19,887 nucleotides of DNA from Actinomycetota bacterium (GTDB taxonomy: Bacteria; Actinomycetota; Acidimicrobiia; Acidimicrobiales; JAHWKP01): assembly GCA_019347775.1 (NCBI GenBank), contig JAHWKP010000010.1, positions 1 through 19,887 on the forward strand. The letters run 5' to 3'. The translations under genes were made by a program, and so were the position numbers. Below the pieces are notes generated by a model that had not been told where the DNA came from, did no database searches, and saw only the letters and a list, made by a program, of their open reading frames with translations. Each line of letters begins with the position of its first letter. Positions within the stretch are counted from its first letter, which is position 1. This document shows positions 5,703 through 12,660 of the stretch, piece after piece.

Positions 5703-7075
5703 TCCCCGAGCGGCTCAAGCCGGTCATTGACGCGACGGGTGAGCTGGGCGAGCGGTTCGCGGCCAAGGGGCATCGGCTGTATCTCGTGGGCGGCGTAGTG
5801 CGAGACGCGCTGCTCGATCGGCTCAAGGGCACCAACGACCTGGACCTAACCACCGACGCCACGCCTGATAAGACCAAAGCCATCGTGTCCGGTTGGGCCG
5901 ACGCAGTTTGGGACCAGGGTGCCCGGTTCGGAACGATCGGCTTCATGCGTCGCGATGTGCACTTCGAGGTCACCACGCACCGGGCTGAGGCCTACTCCCC
6001 GGAGAGCCGCAAACCAGACGTGAAATTCGCACCGGAGGTCGATGCTGACCTTTGGAGACGCGACTTCACGGTCAATGCAATGGCGCTTTCTCTGCCGGAC
6101 CTGCAGCTGCATGACCCGACCGGCGGAGCCGCGGACCTCGCCTCGGGCACGCTGCGCACGCCTCTCTCGCCGCAGGAGTCCTTCGGCGAGGACCCGCTGC
6201 GCATGCTGCGGGCCGCCCGCTTCATCGCCGGCTACAACCTCACGCCTGAGCCGCGGCTCGTGGAAGCAGTCAAGGAAATGGTGGAGCGTCTGGAGATTGT
6301 GTCGGCCGAGCGAATCCGCGACGAGTTCGACAAGCTCATACAGCTGCCAGAGACCTCGGCCGCGTTGTGGTTTCTCGTCGAGACCGGCCTGGCCGGACAG
6401 TTCCTCCCAGAGCTTCCCGCCCTCGCCCTCGAGCAGGACCCGGTCCATCACCACAAGGATGTGCTGGCTCACACCATCGCCGTGGTCGACAAGACCGAGC
6501 CCGACAAGATCCTTCGGCTGGCAGCTCTCATGCACGACGTCGGTAAGCCACGCACCCGTGCCTTCGGGCCCGGCGGCGTCTCCTTCCACCACCACGATGT
6601 GGTCGGTGCCCGTATGACGCGCGAGCGCATGACAGCGCTCCGATACCCAACCGAAGAGACCGAACAGGTTGCGAAGCTCGTGGAGCTGCATCTCCGATTC
6701 CACACCTTTCGGTTCGGCTGGACCGACAGCGCAGTACGGCGCTATGTGCGCGACGCCGGACCGTTGCTCGACCGGCTCAATGCGCTGACCCGCGCCGACT
6801 GCACCACCCGCAATCAACGCAAGGCGCAGGAACTTGCCGAGCGCATGGATGCACTCGAGGAGCGCATCGCCGAGCTTCGTCACAAGGAAGAACTGGACTC
6901 AATCCGGCCGGATCTTGACGGCAACGAAGTGATGGAGCATCTCGGCGTCGAGCCCGGCAAGGTCGTGGGCGAAGCGCTGAACTTCCTGCTCGAGCTTCGG
7001 TTGGAAGAAGGGCCGCTTGGATCGGAGGAGGCTCGGAGGCGTCTGGACCGTTGGTGGGCGGAACGCCGCGGGTAG
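5699..7075 (+). CDS. cca: CCA tRNA nucleotidyltransferase (HD-domain type)
   Basis: The 458-residue enzyme adds or repairs the 3'-CCA end of tRNAs. The polymerase-beta-like head shows YLVGGVVRDALL (28-39), then NDLDL with the catalytic Asp47/Asp49 pair, and RRDFTVNAMAL (120-130). The neck has GEDPLRMLRAARF (163-175), the class II E-D-x-x-R region. An HD phosphohydrolase-type domain follows, with HHHKDVLAHT and LAALMHDVGKP (His279-Asp280), as in many actinobacterial versions often annotated PcnA. The frame runs open upstream to 5537, but that part shows no family similarity and GTG 5699 is the first start codon next to the conserved domain. The closing TAG overlaps the promoter/RBS-like TAGGAT of the next gene. 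Confidence 0.92.
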   Translation: MIPERLKPVIDATGELGERFAAKGHRLYLVGGVVRDALLDRLKGTNDLDLTTDATPDKTKAIVSGWADAVWDQGARFGTIGFMRRDVHFEVTTHRAEAYSPESRKPDVKFAPEVDADLWRRDFTVNAMALSLPDLQLHDPTGGAADLASGTLRTPLSPQESFGEDPLRMLRAARFIAGYNLTPEPRLVEAVKEMVERLEIVSAERIRDEFDKLIQLPETSAALWFLVETGLAGQFLPELPALALEQDPVHHHKDVLAHTIAVVDKTEPDKILRLAALMHDVGKPRTRAFGPGGVSFHHHDVVGARMTRERMTALRYPTEETEQVAKLVELHLRFHTFRFGWTDSAVRRYVRDAGPLLDRLNALTRADCTTRNQRKAQELAERMDALEERIAELRHKEELDSIRPDLDGNEVMEHLGVEPGKVVGEALNFLLELRLEEGPLGSEEARRRLDRWWAERRG

Positions 7076-7078
7076 GAT
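7051..7078 (+). promoter_or_regulatory. Candidate promoter for the NifU_N-domain gene
   Basis: TTGGTG (7051-7056) is a fair -35 and TAGGAT (7073-7078) a good TANNNT -10, 16 bp apart. TAGGAT ends 7 nt before GTG 7086 and begins with the TAG stop of the CCA-enzyme gene. The AGGA inside it could alternatively serve as a Shine-Dalgarno sequence, so leaderless promoter and RBS readings compete. Confidence 0.4.
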
Positions 7079-7085
7079 CGCGGCC

Positions 7086-7397
7086 GTGGGCCAACCAGTG
7101 GCGGTGACGGAGCGTCCTACGGGCACGCCGGGAGTAGTGCGCTTCGACTTGAACCGCAGCCTCACCGGCATGGGTCACGAGCGCTATCACTCTGGTGTGG
7201 AGGTAACGGGTGATCGGCCGCCCGACGTTGTGGCCCGCCGGCTGTTCGAGCGCGGCGGCGTCCGAGAAGTGCACATCTTCTCGAACACGGTCACGGTGAC
7301 GCTCGACGAGGGTGCCGCGGCCGACGGGATCCGGGAGATGCTCGAAAACCTCTACGTCCACTACTTGCCCGGAGTCCAACCCTCCATTCCGGCGTAG
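7086..7397 (+). CDS. Small NifU/Nfu N-terminal-domain protein
   Basis: This encodes 103 residues from GTG 7086 (alternatives GTG 7098 and 7104). The body VRFDLNRSLTGMGHERYHSG, then D-V-V-A-R-R-L-F-E-R-G-G-V-R-E-V-H-I-F and T-V-T-V-x-L resembles the Nfu/NifU N-terminal domain seen as a stand-alone protein in actinobacteria. That domain accompanies Fe-S scaffold proteins. Here there is no C-terminal Cys-x-x-Cys scaffold domain and no Cys at all, so it cannot bind a cluster by itself. Its role is unknown. It follows the CCA gene by 10 bp and precedes the dehydrogenase gene by 17 bp, so it may be cotranscribed with the latter. Confidence 0.65.
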   Translation: MGQPVAVTERPTGTPGVVRFDLNRSLTGMGHERYHSGVEVTGDRPPDVVARRLFERGGVREVHIFSNTVTVTLDEGAAADGIREMLENLYVHYLPGVQPSIPA

Positions 7398-7414
7398 CGG
7401 GGCGAATCTGCGGA

Positions 7415-8659
7415 ATGTCGACTGATTCCTGGGAAGCGGTACTTCAGCGCCTCGACGACGCAGCCACCCTCTCAGGAGTCGACCCCGAAATCCACCGGAT
7501 GCTCCGGTTCCCCCGGCGCTTGCTCGAGGTGTCGATCCCAGTGCGTATGGACGACGGTCACGTCGAGGTCTTCACCGGATGGCGGGTTCATCACAACACC
7601 GTGAGAGGCCCGGCCAAGGGCGGTATCCGTTTCCACCCTGAGGTCGATGCGTCCGAGGTATCGGCTTTAGCGGCGTCCATGACGTTGAAGACCGCTGTCG
7701 CAGGGCTGCCCTTCGGAGGCGGGAAGGGGGGAGTGCGCTGTGACCCCACCACGATGTCCGACGGCGAGCTCGAGCGGCTGACCCGTCGTTACACATGGGA
7801 GATCAGCCCCCTTCTCGGACCGGACATCGACGTGCCGGCGCCAGACGTCAACACAGATGAGCGCGTCATGGCATGGCTGATGGACACGCTGTCGATGATT
7901 CGCGGTCATGACCTGCCGGGATCGGTTACGGGCAAGCCGCTTGCAATCGGTGGTTCGCCTGGGCACGCGGGCGCGACCGCAGTGGGGGTGATGGTGTGCG
8001 CCAGGGCCGCATTCGATCAGCTCGACATGACGATGGCCGGCTCCCGCGCCGTGATTCAGGGCTTCGGGAAAGTGGGGGGGCCCCTGGCCTTCCTTCTCAC
8101 CTCTGCAGGAATGCGCGTCGTCGCCGTCGCTGATGCAGGAGGAGCGGTCCACAATCCCGGCGGGCTCGACCCCAGTGCTCTGTCGGATCACGTAGTCAAG
8201 ACCGGAAGCGTCGTGGGCTTCGAGGGCGGCGACGCCATCACGGAGTCCGACATGTGGTCGTTGGATTCGGAGCTGGCCGTGCCGGCCGCCTTGGCGGGCG
8301 CCATCGACAAGCGGGTCGCCGAGCACCTCGGCGCCAAGGTGCTGGCGGAAGCGGCGAACGGGCCGACGACAACCGACGCTGACCCGATCCTCGACGAGCG
8401 AGGCATCGTGGTGATCCCCGACATCCTCGCCAACGCCGGCGGCGTGACCGCCAGCTATTTCGAATGGGCCCAGGGTCGCCAGGGATTCGCCTGGGACGAA
8501 GACACGGTGGCGGTCCGCCTGAGGGCTTCGATGGACTCGGCCTTCGCCAATGTGTGGGCCAAAGCCGACGCCCTCGGCGTGTCGCTTCGTAGGGCGGCTT
8601 TCGCGCTGGCCGTCGAGAGAGTCGCCGACGCCATCGAGGCCAGAGGGCTCTTCCCCTAG
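7415..8659 (+). CDS. Glu/Leu/Phe/Val-family amino acid dehydrogenase (probably glutamate dehydrogenase)
   Basis: The 414-residue protein has the length of hexameric glutamate dehydrogenases. Motifs in order: FTGWRVHHNTVRGPAKGGIR with Lys68; MTLKTAVAGLPFGGGKGGV with Lys92 and the catalytic Lys104; VPAPDVNTDERVMAW with catalytic Asp144; a Rossmann segment AVIQGFGKVGG; and late D-I-L-A-N-A-G-G-V-x-x-S-Y-F-E-W. It would deaminate glutamate (or a related amino acid) to the 2-oxo acid with NAD(P)+. The GGSPGHAGATAVGV loop differs slightly from the usual G-G-S-x-G-R-x-x-A-T-G-x-G-V. Glutamate is favoured by the overall pattern, but the substrate is not certain. The start ATG 7415 has only a weak, distant GGGG as possible RBS. 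Confidence 0.9.
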   Translation: MSTDSWEAVLQRLDDAATLSGVDPEIHRMLRFPRRLLEVSIPVRMDDGHVEVFTGWRVHHNTVRGPAKGGIRFHPEVDASEVSALAASMTLKTAVAGLPFGGGKGGVRCDPTTMSDGELERLTRRYTWEISPLLGPDIDVPAPDVNTDERVMAWLMDTLSMIRGHDLPGSVTGKPLAIGGSPGHAGATAVGVMVCARAAFDQLDMTMAGSRAVIQGFGKVGGPLAFLLTSAGMRVVAVADAGGAVHNPGGLDPSALSDHVVKTGSVVGFEGGDAITESDMWSLDSELAVPAALAGAIDKRVAEHLGAKVLAEAANGPTTTDADPILDERGIVVIPDILANAGGVTASYFEWAQGRQGFAWDEDTVAVRLRASMDSAFANVWAKADALGVSLRRAAFALAVERVADAIEARGLFP

Positions 8660-8715
8660 AGCCAGCGCCCGAATCGGGTCGCGGGAATGTTCGAACTCGG
8701 CTCGCCGCGCTCACC

Positions 8716-8721
8716 TAACCT
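8716..8721 (+). promoter_or_regulatory. -10-like TAACCT upstream of proS
   Basis: TAACCT matches TANNNT and ends 9 nt before ATG 8731. No Shine-Dalgarno sequence intervenes. TCGAAC at 8691-8696 is a poor -35 with a 19-nt spacer. The mRNA would start within a few bases of the start codon. Confidence 0.35.
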
Positions 8722-8730
8722 CGGCCAGCT

Positions 8731-10431
8731 ATGCGGATGAGCCGGATGTTGCTGCGCACCCTGCGTGACGCGCCCGGCGACGCCGAGGTCGCCAGCCACC
8801 GTCTGCTTGTGCGGGGGGGCTACATCCGCCGAGTCGCATCCGGCGTCTACACCTTCCTTCCGCTCGGCCAGCGCGTGCTGGCGAAGATCTCCCAGATCGT
8901 CAGAGAAGAGATGAACCGGGCGGGCGCGCAGGAGATCCTCATGCCGGTGTTGCAGCCCCGCGAGCTGTGGGAGCAGAGCGGCAGGGTCGAGTCGCTCGGG
9001 CCCGAGGTGTACTCGGCTTTCGAGACCGAATGCCGCGGCGCGGACTTCGTGCTCGGACCCACCCATGAGGAGGTCGTCACCGCCATGGTGTCGGCCGACG
9101 TCGACAGCTACCGGGACCTGCCGGTCACCGTCTATCAAATCCAGTCCAAGTTCCGCGGCGAGGCCCGGCCCCGCTATGGCCTGCTCCGAGGCCGCGAATT
9201 CATCATGAAGGACGCCTATTCCTTCGACGAGTCCCCGGCAGGTATGAAGGAGTCGTACAAGGCGCAGTACGACGCCTACTGCGCGGTCTTCGACCGCTGC
9301 GGACTCCCGTACGTGCCCGTGGAAGCCCAGTCCGGAGCCATCGGCGGCGACGTGAACCATGAGTTCATGGTTCCCAGCGACATCGGCGAGGACCAGTTTG
9401 CCCGTTGCACGTCGTGTGATTACTCCGCCAATACCGAGGCAGCGCAGTCGGCGCCCCGAGAACCGACTCCATCAGTAAGCACCGAGGACCTCGTCACCCA
9501 TCACACGCCTGACCGACCGGGCATAGATCTGGTCGTCGAGTTCTTCGCCGCGCGCAATCTCGCCGCGTCCGGGATGCTCAAGTGCATCGCCGTTCTCGAC
9601 GAAAAGGGTGAACCGGTAGTGATACTCGTGCCGGGCGACCGCGACGTCATCGTCCCCTCGGGAATGCGTGCGTTTGCCGACGCGGACTTCGCGCGGCACC
9701 CCGAACTGATACGCGGCTACATCGGCCCCATGGGCCTGCAAGAGCGCGGGGTGCGCGTCCTGGCCGATCACGCCGTTGCTGTCGGCAGACCATGGGTGAC
9801 GGGCGCCAACAAGCATGACCACCACGTGACCGGAGCGACGCTCGGCCGGGACTTCGAGGTCGACGAATGGGGTTCGTTCGCCACCGTGGCCCCCGGAGAT
9901 CCCTGTCCCCGCTGCCGCAGGCCCCTGGAGCTCGTGCGATCGGTGGAGGCGGGCCACGTCTTCCAGCTCGGGTTGCGGTACTCCACGACCATGCCGGGCG
10001 CGACCTTCACGGCCGAAAACGGCGAAGACCAGCCGTTTTGGATGGGCTGCTACGGCATCGGCGTTAGCCGCCTGGTGGCGGTCATCGCCGAGGCCAATCA
10101 CGACGAAGCCGGCCTGACCTGGCCCTCCCAGGTCGCCCCCTTCGATCTGCACCTCATTCCGCTCGGAGCCGAGCGCTCGCCAGAGGTGGCTGAGGCTGCC
10201 CAACGGATCTATGACGAGCTCACGGCGGTAGGCGTCGACGTCCTTTATGACGACCGGGACGCCTCCGCTGGCGTCAAGTTCGCGGACGCGGACCTCATCG
10301 GGCTGCCAATCCAGGTCGTCGTGGGTAAAAAGGGTCTCGACCGGGGCGTGGTCGAGCGCAAGATCCGGGCCACAGGCACGCGGGACGAGGTACCCGTCGA
10401 TGAGGCCGCTGCTATGCTCGCAGCCCTGTAG
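8731..10431 (+). CDS. proS: Prolyl-tRNA synthetase, bacterial type with editing domain
   Basis: The 566-residue enzyme charges tRNA-Pro and edits mischarged Ala-tRNA-Pro. The class II catalytic core starts at MLLRTLRDAPGDAEV. Motif 2 lies in FRGEARPRYGLLRGREFIMK, with the usual D-A-Y-S-F-D after it. The Cys pair in CTSCDYSANTEAAQ leads into the inserted YbaK-like INS editing domain (about 230-410), which has Lys in MLKCIAVLD and His365 in KHDHHVTGATLGRDF at the positions of the E. coli editing residues. Motif 3 GCYGIGVSRLVAVI and the C-terminal anticodon-binding domain (VDVLYDDRDASAGVKF) follow. The length matches E. coli-type ProS. A second ATG two codons downstream is an alternative start. 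The gene is followed by a strong terminator, so it appears separate from the rimP operon. Confidence 0.96.
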   Translation: MRMSRMLLRTLRDAPGDAEVASHRLLVRGGYIRRVASGVYTFLPLGQRVLAKISQIVREEMNRAGAQEILMPVLQPRELWEQSGRVESLGPEVYSAFETECRGADFVLGPTHEEVVTAMVSADVDSYRDLPVTVYQIQSKFRGEARPRYGLLRGREFIMKDAYSFDESPAGMKESYKAQYDAYCAVFDRCGLPYVPVEAQSGAIGGDVNHEFMVPSDIGEDQFARCTSCDYSANTEAAQSAPREPTPSVSTEDLVTHHTPDRPGIDLVVEFFAARNLAASGMLKCIAVLDEKGEPVVILVPGDRDVIVPSGMRAFADADFARHPELIRGYIGPMGLQERGVRVLADHAVAVGRPWVTGANKHDHHVTGATLGRDFEVDEWGSFATVAPGDPCPRCRRPLELVRSVEAGHVFQLGLRYSTTMPGATFTAENGEDQPFWMGCYGIGVSRLVAVIAEANHDEAGLTWPSQVAPFDLHLIPLGAERSPEVAEAAQRIYDELTAVGVDVLYDDRDASAGVKFADADLIGLPIQVVVGKKGLDRGVVERKIRATGTRDEVPVDEAAAMLAAL

Positions 10432-10473
10432 TAGGTAGTAGATCGTCCAGTAGCCAGGTAGTCAGTCCAGTAG
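10429..10473 (+). repeat. TAG-rich stretch with imperfect direct repeats after proS
   Basis: Beginning with the proS stop codon, the trinucleotide TAG occurs seven times in 45 nt (10429, 10432, 10436, 10439, 10451, 10459, 10471). GTCCAGTAG occurs exactly twice, at 10445-10453 and 10465-10473, a 20-nt period, with a related CCAGGTAG between them. The A/T-containing, repetitive makeup stands out from the surrounding GC-rich coding DNA. Function unknown. Confidence 0.6.
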
Positions 10474-10484
10474 GCATTGGGGAG

Positions 10485-10508
10485 CGTGGGCGGAAGCCCA
10501 CGTTTTTT
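10485..10508 (+). terminator. Rho-independent terminator of proS
   Basis: CGTGGGC (10485-10491) pairs perfectly with GCCCACG (10496-10502) around a GGAA tetraloop. Six T follow immediately (10503-10508). This is the clearest intrinsic terminator in the window and separates proS from the rimP operon. Confidence 0.9.
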
Positions 10509-10532
10509 CATGCTCAAGATCGAGAAGGCGGC

Positions 10533-10548
10533 AGAGGCCCGGGCCTCT
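10533..10548. promoter_or_regulatory. 16-bp perfect palindrome upstream of rimP
   Basis: AGAGGCCCGGGCCTCT is identical to its own reverse complement. It lies between the proS terminator and the rimP Shine-Dalgarno (GGAGG, 10559-10563), 22 nt before the GTG start. It could be an operator or could fold in RNA. The perfect symmetry without a loop favours a DNA-binding site. No regulator can be named. Confidence 0.4.
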
Positions 10549-10570
10549 TGCCCATGAGGGAGGTGCGAGC

Positions 10571-11071
10571 GTGTCGAGTACGGCGAACGCTGAACCCCTG
10601 CGCGCCCTCATAGCTCCTGCGCTGGCGGACATGGATCTGGAGCTGTTCGACCTCCACGTCGGCGGAGGGATCGTGCGCGTGGTCATAGACCAAGAAGGGG
10701 GCGTTGACCTCGAGCAGGTGACGGCTGCCACCCGGGAGCTGAACCGGATTCTGGACGAATCGGATCCTGTGCCCGGGCGTTACACCCTCGAGGTCACGAG
10801 TCCCGGGATAGAGCGCACACTCCGGACGCCCGAGCACTTCGGGCGCGCCGTCGGCGAAATAGTGAAGGTCCGCACCCAGCCTCATGTCGAGGGCGAGCGC
10901 CGGATTCAGGGCGAGCTGCTGGAGGCCGGACCGGATGGAGTGGTCATCGCGGCCGACGGCGAGGAATCGCCGCGCCGGTTGGCCTACGGGGATATCGAGA
11001 GGGCCCGCACCGTGTTCGACTGGGATAGGGCAACAGCGGCGAAAGAATCGTCCGGGAAGAGGAGCGGCTGA
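10571..11071 (+). CDS. rimP: Ribosome maturation factor RimP
   Basis: The 166-residue protein assists 30S subunit assembly. The N-terminal domain shows L-E-L-F-D-L-H-V then I-V-R-V-V-I-D and V-D-L-E-Q-V-T-A-A-T-R-E-L-N. The hallmark YTLEVTSPGIERTLRTPEHF leads into the C-terminal SH3-like beta-barrel (about 90-150), which ends in I-E-R-A-R-T-V-F-D-W. The start is GTG 10571, with a strong Shine-Dalgarno GGAGG 7 nt upstream, unlike most other gene starts here. It is the first gene of the operon after the proS terminator. Its TGA overlaps the nusA ATG by one base (TGATG). A short Lys/Ser/Arg-rich tail follows the domain. Confidence 0.93.
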   Translation: MSSTANAEPLRALIAPALADMDLELFDLHVGGGIVRVVIDQEGGVDLEQVTAATRELNRILDESDPVPGRYTLEVTSPGIERTLRTPEHFGRAVGEIVKVRTQPHVEGERRIQGELLEAGPDGVVIAADGEESPRRLAYGDIERARTVFDWDRATAAKESSGKRSG

Positions 11072-12327
11072 TGGCATCCACGAACTTCGAGTTTCTGGAG
11101 GCGCTCAACCACATCGCACGCGAAAAGGGCATCGCCGTCGAGACGCTGCTCGACGCGCTCGCCAACGCGCTCGTGGCCGCTTATAAGCGGATGCCGAAGG
11201 CGGCAGAAGAGGCCTTCGTGACGATCGATCCGGAGTCCGGAGAGATCCGCGTCTACGGCCAGGAGCTCGACGAAGACGGCCATGTCGTACGAGAGTGGGA
11301 CGACACGCCCGACGACTTCGGGCGCATCGCGGCCCAGACCGCCAAGCAAGTCATTCTTCAGCGCATCCGCGAGGTCGAGCGGGACCAGAAGTACGAGGAA
11401 TACGCCGGCCGCGAGGGCGACATCGTTACCGGAATCATCCAACAGAGCGACAACCGCTACACGCTGTTGGACCTCGGCCGGGTCGAGGCCCTCATGCCTC
11501 AAGCCGAGCAGGTTCCCTATGAACGCCCAGAGAGCGGCGCGCGGGTGAAGGCCTACATCGTCGAGGTGCGCAAGACGGCGAAGGGTCCTCAGATCGTGGT
11601 CAGCCGCACTCACCCCGGGCTGATCAAGCGGCTGTTCGAGCTAGAGGTACCCGAGCTCACGTCCGGTGTTATCGAGATCAAGGCAGCCGCCCGCGAGCCG
11701 GGACACCGCACCAAGGTCGCCGTGTCGTCCAACGACGAGAAGGTCGACCCGATCGGCGCGTGCGTCGGCTCCCAGGGCTCGCGGGTGAAGATGGTCACCA
11801 ACGAGTTGCGCGGCGAGAAGGTCGACATCGTCGAGTACAAAGAAGATCCAGCCCAGTTCGTTACCAACGCCCTCGGACCCGCCAAGGTGAAAGAGGTCCG
11901 ACTGGACGAAGAGACCGGCACGGCCACTGTCATCGTGACCGACCACCAACTCAGCCTCGCCATCGGCAAGGAGGGCCAGAACGCCCGCCTCGCCGCACGC
12001 CTGACCGGATGGCGGGTCGACATCAAGAGCGAAGGCATGCTCGCCGAGGAGTCGGCCTTCGCAGACCAGGAGTGGGCCGAAGGCGAATGGGTCACCGACC
12101 CGGAGTCCGGCGAACTGGTCTGGCAGCCTGCAGAGGGGGGCGACGCCGTTCCGGCGACCGCCTTCGTGGCCGAGGTCGAGGACGCAGACGCGGTGCTCGC
12201 CGAGCCCGAGGCCGCCACAGCCGAAGAAGCTCCGGCCGAGCCCGAAGAAGCTCCGGCCGAGCCCGAAGAAGCTCCGGCCGAGCCCGAAGAAGCCACGACA
12301 TCCGCAGAAGCTCCGGAGTCCGCCTGA
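11071..12327 (+). CDS. nusA: Transcription termination/antitermination protein NusA
   Basis: The 418-residue protein binds RNA polymerase and nascent RNA, tuning pausing, termination and antitermination. Domains in order: an N-terminal polymerase-binding domain (1-112, starting FEFLEALNHIAREKGI); an S1 domain from residue 115 (GDIVTGIIQQ, then GRVEALMP); KH1 around 229 (GACVGSQGSRVKMV); and KH2 around 295 (SLAIGKEGQNARLAARLTG). The tail after about residue 325 is very acidic and includes three EEAPAEP heptads. It replaces the C-terminal repeats found in proteobacterial NusA; acidic tails are also known in actinobacteria. The gene is coupled to rimP through TGATG. Its stop is CTGA-overlapped with the presumed start of ylxR. 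Confidence 0.95.
   Translation: MASTNFEFLEALNHIAREKGIAVETLLDALANALVAAYKRMPKAAEEAFVTIDPESGEIRVYGQELDEDGHVVREWDDTPDDFGRIAAQTAKQVILQRIREVERDQKYEEYAGREGDIVTGIIQQSDNRYTLLDLGRVEALMPQAEQVPYERPESGARVKAYIVEVRKTAKGPQIVVSRTHPGLIKRLFELEVPELTSGVIEIKAAAREPGHRTKVAVSSNDEKVDPIGACVGSQGSRVKMVTNELRGEKVDIVEYKEDPAQFVTNALGPAKVKEVRLDEETGTATVIVTDHQLSLAIGKEGQNARLAARLTGWRVDIKSEGMLAEESAFADQEWAEGEWVTDPESGELVWQPAEGGDAVPATAFVAEVEDADAVLAEPEAATAEEAPAEPEEAPAEPEEAPAEPEEATTSAEAPESA
12223..12294 (+). repeat. 21-bp tandem repeat in the nusA 3' end
   Basis: Three base-perfect copies of a 21-bp unit encoding EEAPAEP (12223-12243, 12244-12264, 12265-12285) are followed by the first 8 bases of a fourth. Because even the third codon positions are identical, the array looks recent and prone to length change by slippage. 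It lengthens the disordered acidic tail of NusA. Confidence 0.9.
12315..12318 (+). promoter_or_regulatory. Shine-Dalgarno GGAG supporting a CTG start of ylxR
   Basis: GGAG lies 5 nt before CTG 12324, inside the last codons of nusA. The spacing is right for CTG and far too long (23 nt) for the only in-frame GTG (12342), which would cut into the conserved Cys motif. It therefore helps decide the start. Confidence 0.5.
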
Positions 12328-12635
12328 CCGAACGCACATGCGTGGGCTGTCGCCGAAAGGCGGACGTCGACGAGCTATTCCGCGTGGTGGCGGACACCTC
12401 CGGGCGCCTCGTGCCTGGGGAGGGAAAGCCCGGCCGCGGAGCTTGGTTGTGCCGTGGATCGGCGGAGTGCTTACGGGCGGCGGGTAAGCGCAACGCCTTC
12501 GCCCGGGCTTTGAGAACGGCCCTCGCGCCGCGGGCAGTGACGGCGCTCGAAGGCTTGCTTGTAGCCCGAGAGACCGAACGAGAAGGACGCGAAGCCTCGG
12601 TGTGCGAGGATGGAGGGGCTAATGGCAGCCCGTAG
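12324..12635 (+). CDS. ylxR: YlxR-family RNA-binding protein (RnpM), CTG start
   Basis: This encodes 103 residues if translation begins at CTG 12324. YlxR/RnpM is a small protein almost always encoded between nusA and infB; it has been linked to RNase P RNA binding and nucleoid/transcription effects. The signature TERTCVGCRRK, then F-R-V-V-A, GRGAWLC, and KRNAFARALRTAL is complete. No ATG, GTG or TTG lies in frame between the nusA 3' coding region and the first conserved Cys. The in-frame sequence upstream is an Arg-rich shadow of the nusA tail. CTG 12324 overlaps the nusA TGA as CTGA, with GGAG 5 nt upstream. The residues after about 85 are polar and probably disordered. Confidence 0.8.
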   Translation: MTERTCVGCRRKADVDELFRVVADTSGRLVPGEGKPGRGAWLCRGSAECLRAAGKRNAFARALRTALAPRAVTALEGLLVARETEREGREASVCEDGGANGSP

Positions 12636-12660
12636 ATACAGGGCTGACACGACAACACAG

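Noticed and set aside
8686..8706. T-loop-like GTTCGAACT before proS, considered as part of a tRNA
   Set aside because: The flanking five bases on each side do not pair, and no acceptor or anticodon stem can be built nearby.
10441..10475. CRISPR-like reading of the repeats after proS
   Set aside because: The repeat unit is only 9 nt, occurs twice exactly, and is spaced 20 nt apart with no spacer structure or cas genes.
11760..12323. Long Arg-rich extension of the ylxR frame
   Set aside because: It is an out-of-frame shadow of nusA; the Arg runs come from the GC-rich repeats encoding EEAPAEP.
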